NCBI RefSeq assembly: GCF_949987535.1
Contig: NC_080075.1
Span: forward strand, 55,421,636 to 55,485,635
Direction: 5' to 3'
Length of the DNA: 64,000 nt
DNA from: Balaenoptera acutorostrata
Lineage: Eukaryota; Chordata; Mammalia; Artiodactyla; Balaenopteridae
This document shows, piece by piece, positions 21,427-32,115 of this stretch (position 1 is the stretch's first letter; each line of letters begins with the position of its first letter). A program made the position numbers and the translations under genes. The notes below the pieces were generated by a model. The model ran no database searches and was not told where the DNA came from. It saw only the letters and a list, made by a program, of their open reading frames with translations.

Positions 21427-21605
21427 TTGCCAGATAAATATATGTAAGCGTGCCCAGTTAAATTTAAATTTTAGACAAATAAGTTTTAGTATAAATAGGT
21501 TCTAAAAATTGCATGGGACACGCTTATACTAAAAAATTCTTCATTGTTTATCTGAAATTCAAATTTAACTGGGGATCCTGTATTTGTATTTGCTAAGTCT
21601 GATGA
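21427..21605. mobile_element. Hairpin MITE-like DNA element
   Basis: The left arm (gttgccagataaa..., cccagttaaatttaaatttt, ttttagtataa) is matched in reverse complement by the right arm (ttatactaaaaaattc, gaaattcaaatttaactggg, ...ttgctaagtc). The whole element is therefore one imperfect hairpin. I recognise it as a common mammalian palindromic repeat but cannot name the family safely. Confidence 0.75.
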
Positions 21606-22114
21606 TCTTAATTAGGAGAGACCTGCCCAAGGAAACAATTATATATGACCAAATAATGAGCTTCTATTAAAAATCACCAAGTGCTATAACGTATAATAAG
21701 TTGTAGGGGTAGTTGTATCAGCTATATATCAAACAACCATAAAATCTCAGTGACATACAACAATAAGCATTTATTTAGCTCAGACGTCTAATAGTTGACT
21801 GATCTAGGCTGGGCTCATCTAGGGGGCTTGGCCAATGTAGCTTCATTTCATGTGTCCCTCTTCCTTTTCTTGGGGACAGTGGGCTAGCCTTAGCATGCTC
21901 TTTTCATGGCAATGGAAGAAGCACAGAGGTCTTGGAATTGGCATACCACCACTTCCATCTTATGCTATTGGCTTTAGCTTTGGCCAAACTCAAAGCCAAA
22001 GGATTCGGAAATGTTCTCCATCCTTTTAGTGGGAAGAACTGTGAAGACATAGGGTAAAAAGTACGGATATGGGGCAGTATGAAGAGTTGGGGCCCATAAA
22101 GCAATCTACTATTG

Positions 22115-22330
22115 TAGTAACACCAACATTAGCTTACAGTTATTGGGCACTAACCATGTACCAGGTATTGGTAATTTTTCAAGGATTATTTTATGTAAGT
22201 TTTCAGAGCAACCATATGAGTTAGGTACTATGATTGTCTCTGTCTTCCTAGAAGTGGTAACTGAGTTTCAGAAAGGCTAAGTTGCCTGCCCATAGTGACA
22301 CAGCTAGGATCAGGTGAAGCCAGGACTTAA
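22115..22330 (-). repeat. MIR SINE
   Basis: cagttattgggcactaacca, gaaaggctaagttgcctgcc and gtgacacagctaggatcagg are reverse-strand MIR. Confidence 0.82.
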
Positions 22331-23033
22331 GCACCAATGTCCCTGTATTAAATCCCTTCCTGCTGGAAATACTGAAAGTGTTTTCTGTTTTCCTGACTGA
22401 ACCCTGGCTGATACAGTGGGTATTCAAGGGGAAGAGGTGACCTAAATGCCCAGAGGATTTGTTGGGGAAATCTGAGTAAGGAGGGAGCAAGGAGCTGCTT
22501 GAGGACAGCCCCTCCAGGGAGTATGCAGGGATGTGTGTGAAGGCATGTGTATGGTCAGGCCACTCGAGATGGCTGTTCTCTTGCTCTCTGTACGTCCCCT
22601 GCTCAACCAGTCCCTGCTTCACCTGCACGCTACTCACTTGACTATCCGAACCTCTTAATCATAGAACTTAACCAGTAACTGCCTACGTGTTTGCCCCCTG
22701 CCCCAGCTAGTGACTGTTCTAATCCTTAGTCCAGAACGGCTCCAACTGCCAGTTTATTAAAGGGAAACGTCTGCCCTCGTGATGGTTGTTAACCAAAGGG
22801 GCTGTGAGGGATGAGCCCCAGCAGCTGGTTTTCCCGGTAACTGATGAGCCAACCTGACATCAATTCCCCCTATAAATGGTAGCCTCCCTGGCTTCAGGAG
22901 TGTCAGATCCCCTATCCAATAAACCATTGATAGCTCTGTCGCTGTTTCCAGCCTCTTCCTTTGGCCTCGAGGCTGGGCCATAATAAGGCTTGCAGGCCTG
23001 TGACGTGCTGCCCAACAGCATGTGTATGAGCGT

Positions 23034-23665
23034 TGTATCAGTCAGGGCCTAATCAGGAGACAGAAACCACACAGTAATTCCAACAGGGAAGGTAGACTAT
23101 AAAGAAATATTAACTAGTGACAGGGGATTGGCTATTTAGGGGTAAAGAGAACTCTAAATAATACAGGAGTGAATTTGGGAGAGGTGCTTCTTAGAGGCTG
23201 AAATTCAGATCTCACTGGAGAGAGTGTGGCTGGAGCCACTGAACCATGTAAAAGTTCACTGAGGTCAAGGTCAAGCAGGAAACTGTCCACTGTGTTGCCA
23301 ACAAATCTCACCCAGAAGCTGCCTAGAAGTTGGTGTTAAACTTTCCGGGAAGTCATTGGAGAACCTTAGCTGGGAAACTGGTTGGGACAAGCTGCCCCCA
23401 AGGTGCCCCTGAAACCCTCTGAAGACGAGTACCACTCCGTGTGCCAGCCCAGCGTTGTGAGAGTAAGAAAAAAGGAAAGTGTACCAGAACCGGGAAGAGA
23501 AGCCCCTTCTTCTTCTGATGTCTCTCCAGCACCCTCTACTGACAAAGCTTAACATCATGGGCTGGCAAGAGAAATGCTTATAGGGCTTTGCTTCAGTGTC
23601 AGGAGCTGGGCAGTTAAGGATTTACAGCTGAGAGGCAGTAAACTGATAACTGACACAGCATGCAT
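23034..23665 (-). mobile_element. Probable ancient LTR-like repeat
   Basis: It starts tgtatcagtcagggcctaat and contains text often seen in old mammalian LTR-like repeats (gagacagaaaccacacagta, ggcaagagaaatgctta). The end near taactgacaca is uncertain. The ORFs here look incidental. Confidence 0.4.
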
Positions 23666-23877
23666 GTACTAGGAATTCAGTTCCCTTTCAACACACCTGC
23701 CTCAGTGCCCTGGGGGAAGGTCCTGCCTTTTGAGAAGTTCACCCAAAATGATATATCACAAGTCCCTTCCAGGTTCATGACCCTGAACTAGGTACTGAGG
23801 GGAAGACCAAGGATCGTCATATGCACTTCTTACCTTTGTGGAGTATACAGTCTAGCTGGAGAGAGAGAATGCTTCTT

Positions 23878-24098
23878 TTTTTTTTTTTTTTTTTCCACAC
23901 ACACACACTGTATTTTATTTTTACAAGAGATAGATAGACTGACACCAAGCATTGTACATGGATGACCACAACAAAAGCAACAATGATTGCAATTACCAAA
24001 CATGAAACACACTTATACTATGTCATAATATTGACATTCAGTCCAGTAATCCTCCACTGTAACAGCTCCTTTACTTTGCAGTGAAAATTGATTTGTAT
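23878..24098 (-). pseudogene. Processed retrocopy of an mRNA 3' end (source gene not identified)
   Basis: A perfect 13-bp duplication, gagaatgcttctt, lies at 23865-23877 and 24099-24111. Between them the minus strand reads about 200 bp of non-repetitive sequence, then gtaaaaataaaatacag with an AATAAA signal, a short (tg)n and about 17-19 A (plus-strand T run 23876-23894). This is the form of an L1-mobilised, heavily 5'-truncated cDNA of a polyadenylated transcript. The retained piece looks like 3' untranslated sequence because all frames are short. It could also be the tail of an unrecognised noncoding RNA. Confidence 0.75.
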
Positions 24099-24114
24099 GA
24101 GAATGCTTCTTGAT

Positions 24115-24345
24115 GTTCCCTAGGTACACCCTAGCTCACCTGCCTTCCTGAGTTTTTGCTGGTGGTTTTCTCAGCCTACAAAATGCTTTCTCCTTTATCT
24201 CCACCTATGAAAGTCCCTCCAGCCTTCAAGACCCATTCCAGTGAAACTGTATGCTTTGTGTCTCTCTGGCCGCCTTGTGTTAAATGACCTGGTGCTTGTC
24301 TCATCCTCCCCTTAGAGCAGTGGCTGGATGAGGGCAGGGCATGCT
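24115..24345 (+). repeat. L2 fragment
   Basis: ttctcctttatctccacctatg, agccttcaagacccattcca and gatgagggcagggcatgctg resemble the L2 3' end. Older and more diverged than the L2 at 60545. Confidence 0.5.
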
Positions 24346-25009
24346 GCCTCGCTCTCAGCAGGGACCAGTAAAGGGTCAGTGTAGCCGATGGCCCTGGTCA
24401 GGCTGTGACTCCCTTCCTGCTAGTGAGTGTGACATAGGCAGGCAGACCAGAGGGTCAAGGAGCTACACCTTCTCCTCTTTGTCCTTACACCCTCCAGGAA
24501 GGACCAGAGGCCTCACTTCCTGACCACTTTCCTTGTTTGATCCCTCTACTCAGATGTGAGTGAATTAGCAGCAGATGAATTCCCACAAAGTTGGGTATAA
24601 ATTAAAGGCTTGTAAGTTTAAGTCTATTTTAAATGCTTGGGAAGTAGGGTGATGAGTGTGAGAACCTTGCGATTTAAAGGAATTTTGTGCATCATTTCAC
24701 AAAGCTGCTTTCCCCCAATCTATAATTTCTGTAAGTCCAAGGGCCATTTATATACTGGGCTTATTAAAGCAAAGCCTGCCTGTGGTGAAGACTGAATACA
24801 GGTGCCCTTATGCTCTACCCATGTGGGAGCTCCTGATGGGAGGAATACTCCAATGAAGAGCTGGTGTAAGGCTGAAATTCTGGACTTCCATCATTCAGAA
24901 CTGGAAGGGGGCATGGAGACCCTCTAGCCTGGGCCTCAGGGGCTCTCAGTAATAACTTCTGAATAACTCATCTGGGGTTAGAAGAGGGGCCCAGCAGAGT
25001 GCAGCAGAA

Positions 25010-25150
25010 AATGTTCTGCCCCGAGGATCGGGGTCCTGGGGTCCTGGGTTAAGCTCTGCCATTGGCTAAGCCAAAACCCAGGCAAGTCATTGGAACCCTC
25101 CAGGGATGCAGCTTCTGCACGTAAAACCTGGGGCCATGAAACTTGCCCTG
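25010..25150 (+). repeat. Probable MIR SINE
   Basis: gggttaagctctgccattgg and caggcaagtcattggaaccc are weakly MIR-like. Confidence 0.5.
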
Positions 25151-25455
25151 CTTCATACTGGCCTGTTATCCTTGTTCCCACCTTACAACAGGTGGGCGTG
25201 GAGCCAGGTGGTACATCTGCCCTGAGCTGGCCTTCTAGAATGTGCTGAATGAGGTATGGAAGGTCTCCCCTATGACAATGCTGAAGTCGCCCTCAAAAAA
25301 ATCCTCCTTGAATGTTTCATCTGAAACTCTTTTCTCATTTCATGTAAGTTAACATAAAATAAACTTATTCCCGTAAAGAACTTTACTCTGCATCCTTCCC
25401 TCTGCCCCTACAACAGGAGGGTGACCGTAACTCAGTGAAGCAATGTTGGCCGACA

Positions 25456-25469
25456 CTGCCCCCTTGTGG
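25456..25469 (-). promoter_or_regulatory. CTCF-like motif
   Basis: ctgcccccttgtgg is a near-consensus CTCF core in reverse orientation. Occupancy is not shown. Confidence 0.5.
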
Positions 25470-26524
25470 TCCGGTTTGTCCTTATGGGGCGGCTCTCAGG
25501 CTAGGAGTTTTTCCAGAGGTTCTTGCTCCTGGTCGTTTGCAGAATTCTCAGGTCACCCCAGACACGCTAAATCCATAAGACCCCTGGGACGGATTCCAGC
25601 TCTAAAAATGCCTGATGGTAACCCAAATCTGCAGAACTGGCTTTGTGGAGTCTGTGTTCCAGGGAGGAGATTGAGGTGGGGAGGAATACGTCATAAACAG
25701 AAATACCCACCAGCTGAGCTTAGACAGAACCACGGGAATGAGACCAGCAATGGAAGGAGCCATAACGGGGACCTTTGGCCGTCAGGACCTCTAGTGGGAA
25801 GCAGTTGGTCCCAGCAGGCAGGAGGCATAGGAGAGCTGTGATAGAAGCATCTGGCTTTGTCCTGGGCCCTGGGGTACAACTTCCAGTCCTTGCAGGGGTG
25901 AAGGGCCAAGGGATGCAGGCCCCAAGGTGGAATGACAGGCAGAAAACTAAGACACTAGGATGGGTGAATCTGGCAGGGAATCAACTTTTGGCCTTAGGAA
26001 ATAAGGTGATGGGGCAGGACCAAGCACTCAGGTCTTGGACCTGGGGTAGCAGGTGGCTTGGTTTCCAGAACTGGGGGCTAGGTTAGAGCAGGCCTGGCCC
26101 CGAGTCTGACCTGTGCCTGTACATGCCACATAATCCCGCAGTGACTAGAGGCCTCCGGATAGACGGAAGTCTCCAGAGGGGAGCGAAACCTGTGGGAAAG
26201 GATTAAGTGCCTCTAGCTGTGCATGAGGGGCTGTCATTTCAGGCCTGTGTTTAGATTTTTACAGGATTCCAAGTAAGGCCTGGGCTTGGCAAATTCTGAA
26301 AGAGCTTAGCTTGTGTTTCTTCTCTGCTGGCCCCAGCAGGGCCCCGGCTCCCCTCTGACGGCTCAGGCCTGCTTCCCCCTTCAACTTGTGCACCTGCTCT
26401 GAGCCTCAGAATAACTTCCCAGCCAAGAAAACAAAGGTGCCACCAGAGCTGCCACCTGAGAGGGGTCCCATCTACTGACTCACGCCACATGGGGGTGGCT
26501 GATGGAGGCTCACGAGCCCGTCTT

Positions 26525-26830
26525 TTTTTTTTTTTTTTAAACCCCACATTTGTTTATTTATTTATTTTTGGCTGTGTTGGGTCTTCGTTTCTGTGTGAGG
26601 GCTTTCTCTAGTTGTGGCAAGTGGGGGCCACTCTTCATCGCCGTGCGCGGGCCTCTCACTATCGCGGCCTCTCTTGTTGCGGAGCACAGGCTCCAGACGC
26701 GCAGGCTCAGTAGTTGTGGCTCACAGGCCTAGTTGCTCCGCGGCATGTGGGATCCTCCCAGACCAGGGCTCGAACCCGTGTCCCCTGCATTAGCAGGCAG
26801 ACTCTCAACCACTGCGCCACCAGGGAAGCC
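26525..26830 (-). mobile_element. CHR-type SINE, full length
   Basis: T-run, (attt)n tail, body 'ggctgtgttgggtcttcgtt' and head ending gccaccagggaagcc. The flanking duplication is imperfect (ctcacgagcccgtcttt at 26509-26525 against ctcatgagccagtcttt at 26831-26847), with two differences. Confidence 0.93.
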
Positions 26831-27672
26831 CTCATGAGCCAGTCTTTGTAGGCATATTTGCACTTGAACTAGTATCAAGGCCTCCACACCCTGATGATGG
26901 AATTTTAGGTGCAGAAGCAGAATAATGAGAGAGATGGCTGGGAGTTTGGGGAAGGCTTCTGAGAACCCCTCACTGTGCCGCAAGAAGATGAACACCCCAT
27001 CAGCTTAAAATCCCAGCACTTAAAGTGAGAGCCTCCCTAAAAACCCACACGTGGGCCACGGCTATGCTATCTCTGCTGGTTAAGAGGCTGCTTGCATCGC
27101 TGGCAGGATCAAAAATGGTTCACTCTGACAGGGACTGGGTTAGCACCTGAGTCTTGCCTGTGGTTTATAGGAGTTTTTGATATAATTTTGCTTTCAGGTG
27201 TCACCTTAGAGCAGCTTTTCCTAGAAAGCCAGCCCTAAGGGATGCATGTGAATATCAAGTTTCCATGACCAGATGGGAATTGCGAAGCCATCCCCCAAGT
27301 AAACCATCCCCCCTTCCCCCACTAGAAATCTCCAGTTCACATCAACATAATAAATGTCTAGCAGTGAAGGAGCCTGTTTAATGTGCAAATTTATTTGATC
27401 TAGACTCATTTTCCCCTGTGTGCTGTGTTTCCTGCCCTTAGAACTAGTTTCCTGCAGAACTCACAGGGACCCTGCCTTAGGGACTCTGGGATCATTATTA
27501 GAGAGTGGATTGAAATGAGCTTTGACCTGCAGAAGCTGCCTGAAAGTCTCTGACTTTGGTTTGCCTGAGTTCCCAGCGGCTTCCAGGGGCTTCCATGGCA
27601 GCGTCAAACTACTTCCATTATCTGTCTTGGCTACTACCTTGGTTCATCCCCCCAAACATGGGATTGGAAGTG

Positions 27673-27770
27673 GGGTTGCCAGATTTAGGCACTAAAAATA
27701 CAGGAGGACCAGCTAAACAACTAATCATCTTTTAGTATAAGTATGTCTCATGAGGTGCGCCAACCCTATT
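27673..27770. mobile_element. Half copy of the hairpin MITE-like element
   Basis: ggttgccagatttaggcact ... cttttagtataagtatgtc matches the left arm of the element at 21427-21605. The second arm is missing or unrecognisable. Confidence 0.6.
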
Positions 27771-27899
27771 TGGAAGATGCCTGAGAGGTGTGGGGTGCTT
27801 CCGGGAACAGGCAGACACAGAGCTCCACGGAAGAACCACACTAGGGCCTCAGCGTCATGCCCCGAGGTCTCCACAGCCAGTCACTGACTAGGACCTGCA

Positions 27900-28080
27900 G
27901 GTGTTAGGCCCTGGGCTAGGGCTCCACGGGCGTTGCCTCATTTAAGTGCCCTCAGCAGGGGTTGCTATTACCCCTATTTATATGTGAAGAAACTGTGGCT
28001 CAGAGAAGTTAAGTGGTTTGCCCATGTCACACAGCTGTTAAAGTAGCAAAGACGAGATCCAAACCCAGTTTTCTTTTACT
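27900..28080 (-). repeat. MIR SINE
   Basis: gaagaaactgtggctcagag, gttaagtggtttgcccatgt and cacacagctgttaaagtagc are reverse-strand MIR. Confidence 0.8.
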
Positions 28081-28577
28081 CCGAAGTCTGGTGTTTTACT
28101 TCCTCTTGGCCACAGCAGTTACTGTCTGTCCCACACCTGTGGACTGAACCAGTGTCTCTGCAGGCCCCCACAAGTCATCCTGAAAAAGATCCCACGACCT
28201 TTTGCCTCTCTGCCTTCTCTAGACCCTCCAAGGTTCCCACCAAGGTTCAACAGCCTCTAAGTTTCCCAGTGACCAGTGTTCTGCTAACAATGTTGCTGGC
28301 CAATACAGAGAGGGGAGGAAGTGGTGAGAGTTTTTGACTCTATGAGATTTACTTGAGCCTTCCCTGCCCTCCCTTTTGGCTGCTCACCATCAGTCGAATG
28401 TCACCTTGTCTGTTCCCCTTGGACCATTTCCCTTTCTGCCCCAGGCAGACTTCCTCTTTTGGGGCCTTATGGCACGTGGTACACCCCCTCGTGGCAGTGA
28501 TCACATTGCAATGCTACCATTGGCTCACATGTTTCTGGACCTCTGGACTTCAGGTTTTGTTTTTTTTTAACTTAATT

Positions 28578-28768
28578 AAAAAAAAAATTTATTTATTTTA
28601 TTTGGCTGCGCCGGGTCCCAGTTGCAGCAGGCAGGCTCCCTAGTTGTGGCTCGTGGGCTCATCAGTCTCAGCATGCATGTGGGATCTAGTTCCCTGACCA
28701 GGGATCGAACCCGGGCCCCCGGAATTGGGAGCACAGAGTCCCAACCACTGCACCACCAGGGAAGTCCC
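28578..28768 (-). mobile_element. CHR-type SINE, shorter subtype
   Basis: A-run, 'ggctgcgccgggtcccagtt', then a head ending ccaccagggaagtccc. Perfect 11-bp duplication ttaacttaatt at 28567-28577 and 28769-28779. The insertion point lies at the edge of a locally duplicated segment. Confidence 0.92.
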
Positions 28769-28885
28769 TTAACTTAATTTTTTAGAGAAATTTTAGGTTC
28801 ATCCAAAAAGACTCCAGGCTTTTTTTTGTTTTTTTAACTGAATTTTAAAGAGAAGTTTTAGGTTCATCCAAAAAGACTTCAGGCT
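28769..28885. repeat. Two 52-bp direct repeats, period 65
   Basis: Units at 28769-28820 and 28834-28885 both run from ttaact to aggct and share ttttaggttcatccaaaaag. I count about six differences. A partial third unit (cttcaggttttg then ttaacttaatt, 28548-28577) lies on the far side of the SINE. Confidence 0.8.
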
Positions 28886-29205
28886 TTCTTTCAAGACAGG
28901 GACTATGTGATTCATCTGTCTCTCAGCACCTAGCAAGGCATCTGGCTCATAGCTGGGGTTCAAATGCATGTTTGTCTAGTGGTGAGGCAAGACACACTGG
29001 AAATGATTAGAAAACAACAAAGAGATGTATCTTTACATGCATCTTTGCTGTTGAAAATGAAGTCGGTGACTGTTTTCTAGGCATTCAAGTGTAGTTCTTT
29101 TTCATGGCCCTGCCCTGGTTGGTTTTCAAGTTTGCCCTAGAAGCCTCGGCCCAAGGAGAATCCTCCGTCCAAGAAGCCTCTCCCTGGTAGCAGTACCGCG
29201 TTCGT

Positions 29206-29220
29206 CCAGAAGGTGGCGGG
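29206..29220 (+). promoter_or_regulatory. CTCF-like motif
   Basis: ccagaaggtggcggg fits the CTCF core in forward orientation with one to two deviations. It lies in GC-richer, non-repetitive DNA. Confidence 0.45.
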
Positions 29221-30167
29221 CGAGGCCAGCAGGCGAGCGTCGCAGGGCGGCCAGAGCCAGGCCTGCACAGGTGACCCCTTTTCACAAAAGATGCGGGCAC
29301 CTGAAGCCTATTTGCCAACCCTATAAATGCGCATGGGTGAGAAGACCTGGTCTTCGGGGAAGGTTCTCAGGCTGACCTCTGGGAAGAGGAGCCTTTCTGG
29401 GAGGGTGTTTTGGGGGAAACGTGGCAGCAGGTGGTGAAAGCGCTGCTCCTCAAAAACCCCCCTTTGAGTAAACACTGTGGAAAACGAACTTCCTACAAAG
29501 CAGACGCAGCCCTCAAACTCTGCGTGATTCAGGACGACATGCTTTTCGCCTCTTGAAGTTCATTTGCTTTGGAAATGGCTCCTAGCTCCGTGGCCACCTC
29601 CCCAGCTGACTGGAAGCTTCTCTCGGGTCATGTTCCCCCTTTGCACAGGTCTGCAAACTCCAAACAGGTAAGGAAAGAGCTTATGGCTTGAGCTGACTGG
29701 CGAGTAGTGACAACCTAGCGAAATGGCAAAATGGGGAGTTTCCAGCACCATGGGAATTTGCCAAATAGCTGTTTTGCAGGGCTGTTGAGACCTCCCCATA
29801 TTTTCTCCTTAAAGTCGGCCGTAATGGCTAAGGGAAGGCCAGCCAGCCCCTGCCCCTGCCTCAGGGGCGCAGGTGTGACCGTGGGAAGAGGGGAAACGTC
29901 TCCCTCCTCTTGTGCTAGACCAGATTTTAAGGCTGCAGCCACCCCCGCCCCCATTTTCCTTCTGACCTAAATCTTCCCTGAAGCTGAGCTGGGCTCTGGG
30001 CCAGGGTGTCAGCTGTGGACAAAAGGGCCCTGTTTGGAAGGCCTGGCTACTGCGTTTTCCTACACAGCCTGACAAAGTGTGTTCAACTCCCCCAAGTCAA
30101 TGTGATAACGCAGAAAGATGCAAAAATGGCAGCGGCCTCCCGCCTCCCTCCCAGGAAACCATAAACA

Positions 30168-30180
30168 CTGCCCCCTCGTG
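30168..30180 (-). promoter_or_regulatory. CTCF-like motif
   Basis: ctgccccctcgtg resembles the reverse CTCF core with one or two deviations. A TTTATAGG and an E-box (cacgtg, 30250-30255) lie within 90 bp. Confidence 0.35.
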
Positions 30181-31989
30181 TTTTTACCGTAAGGCAATGG
30201 GGCTGTTTATAGGAAGCGGGCCACTCCGCGGTCCCCGGGTCTGGCTGATCACGTGGTGTGTGTGCTGTGCCGGATGCTTCTGCAGGCAGGGCTTGCCCTA
30301 TTTTTTCTGGCTGACTGGGGGAGCTGACCATTACTCACGGCTTCTCCTCCACCCCTACACTCCCCAAGCACGGCCCGCTCTCCCCTCCCCCCCGCCTCTT
30401 CCTCCTCCTTCCAGCCCCTTGGCTCCTCTGCCTCTGGCTTTGCAGGGGTCCTGGGAGAGGACTGGGCTGGAGACCTGGGCAAGTTCTGCTGAAGCTACCC
30501 GCTGCTGTGCGGACTTGGCAGATGGGCCTTTCGGCTCTTTAGGTGCAGGTTCTGCTCCCGCAAGACAGGGGTAATGACATATGCTCTAACTTGCCAGCTG
30601 TCTGCAGGCCGTGTTCACATAGACAGTGCAGATGACAAGTGGCGTGTGCAGTGAGGATGGGCGGGGCTCTCTGTGGACCTGGAAGGTGGAAGGAGGAGGG
30701 AAGGTCGCAAGGATGAGAGGGATTTCGTTCATATTATGGGGGAGGGAGTGCCAGGCTGGGGAAGTGGTGGGAACAATGGCACAATGACAGGAATCCATGG
30801 AACATTTCCTAGGAACGGTGGGGACGTCATTCAGGTTTAAAAGCTCTGTGTGTGCGTGTATGTGTATACACGCCCATGCATGTGTGCCCGTAATGGAGAG
30901 ACCATTCTGCAAACTTGGTTGGCGCCCAGTTATGGAGGGCCTTGAAGTCCCGGCTCATTTCTTTGGAGAACACTGCAAGTTTATAAGTGAGGGTCACATG
31001 CGAAGGAGTGTGAGGAAGATGAATGTAGCTGTTTGTGTATGAGAGGGGATTGGAGAGACCACGGGGAGGGGCCCATTCTGGGGACCCCTGTAAGTTCCGG
31101 GCCAGAGAGGATGGTGTGGGAGACCAAGATGGCGCCTGGGGGCGGACACAAAAGCCATTAAGCAGAAAGGATCAACAGTATTTGACTGAGTTTAGGCCTC
31201 CAAGACGAGGAGGGTGGTAGGACCCTGGAAGAAACGGACAAGGCCATAGAGGAAAAGGCTGGTGAGGGGAGAATGTTCAGCTTTAAAGGTATTCCACCTG
31301 AAGTGACTGATACCATTTGGCCAAATATAAGCAGTAACAGGTGAGAAGGAGAGTGGAAGCCCACAGCTGATGGGACTTCTCCAACAGGCTCTCCTCTTAC
31401 TCTGGTCTCCTGGACCTTTCAGAATGTGCTCTCCACCCTGCCCCTGTGTCCTGACTTGGCCTCCAGCTACCAGTCGGTTTAAGGAATGGAGAGCAGACCT
31501 GGGCCTAAGTGGAAAATCCCTGGCTGTGGCTGGGCTTCACTTCACCAGGGGCTGCTGTTCCTCTCCCTGCAGAACCAGGATGCAGCTGTTTTTGCTGGAT
31601 AGGTAGACAGCTGAGCCGCATTTGGCAGGCTCTGTTTTGGGAGTAGAGACCAGGGGTTCCGCTTAAGAAGTGGGGAGAGAAACAACAAAGGTGGTAGATC
31701 CTTTTCTGGAAGGGCAAAAGGCAGCAGGAGGCATCTTCTTCCTCAATTCAGACCCTTTCAGACAGCTGCTCGTATGATTGATGGAGACGTTTATTTGCTG
31801 CAGTTTTCTTGGAATCACTAATCTCTGGTAAATGCTCAGCACCCTGCGGGAAAACACTGCTAGCATTGTGAGGTGTGCATTTTAATTCTAAGGGAGTTAC
31901 AGATGCAGGCAAGACATTGATTAAATATAGAACCGGCAGGAACAGAGAGGTGTAAGTGCCCACAGGAGGCGCTGGGTGGGGGAGGGACG

Positions 31990-32115
31990 GCCCTGCTCCT
32001 TGGCTAACCAGTCCCTTCCTCCCTCCAGACCTCAGTTTTCTCACCTGTAAAATGCAGGTATTGGGCTGGAGGACCTCCAAGTTCCTTTTGTACCCTAACA
32101 TTCTGTGATTTATTG
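31990..32115 (+). repeat. MIR-type SINE
   Basis: ctcagttttctcacctgtaa, aatgcaggtattgggctgga and ctaacattctgtgattt resemble a MIR/MIR3 3' half. Confidence 0.55.

Larger units (their letters stand above)
24346..26524. other. Intergenic DNA, no gene supported
   Basis: Contains one weak MIR and the CTCF-like motif at 25456. Frames up to 132 codons (25443-25841) look incidental. Confidence 0.55.
28350..28990 (+). repeat. L2 fragment interrupted by a SINE and a local duplication
   Basis: L2-like text around tttctgccccaggcagacttcc on the left and caagacagggactatgtgat, tcagcacctagcaaggcatctggc on the right. The SINE at 28578-28768 and two 52-bp duplicated units lie between. Confidence 0.5.
28991..31989. 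other. GC-richer, repeat-poor intergenic DNA
   Basis: The largest repeat-poor stretch in the window, with CTCF-like motifs, an E-box at 30250 and pyrimidine-rich tracts near 30350-30430. About 30930-31060 holds weak text of the ancient repeat at 34795. No exon is recognised. It is a plausible regulatory block. Confidence 0.45.
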
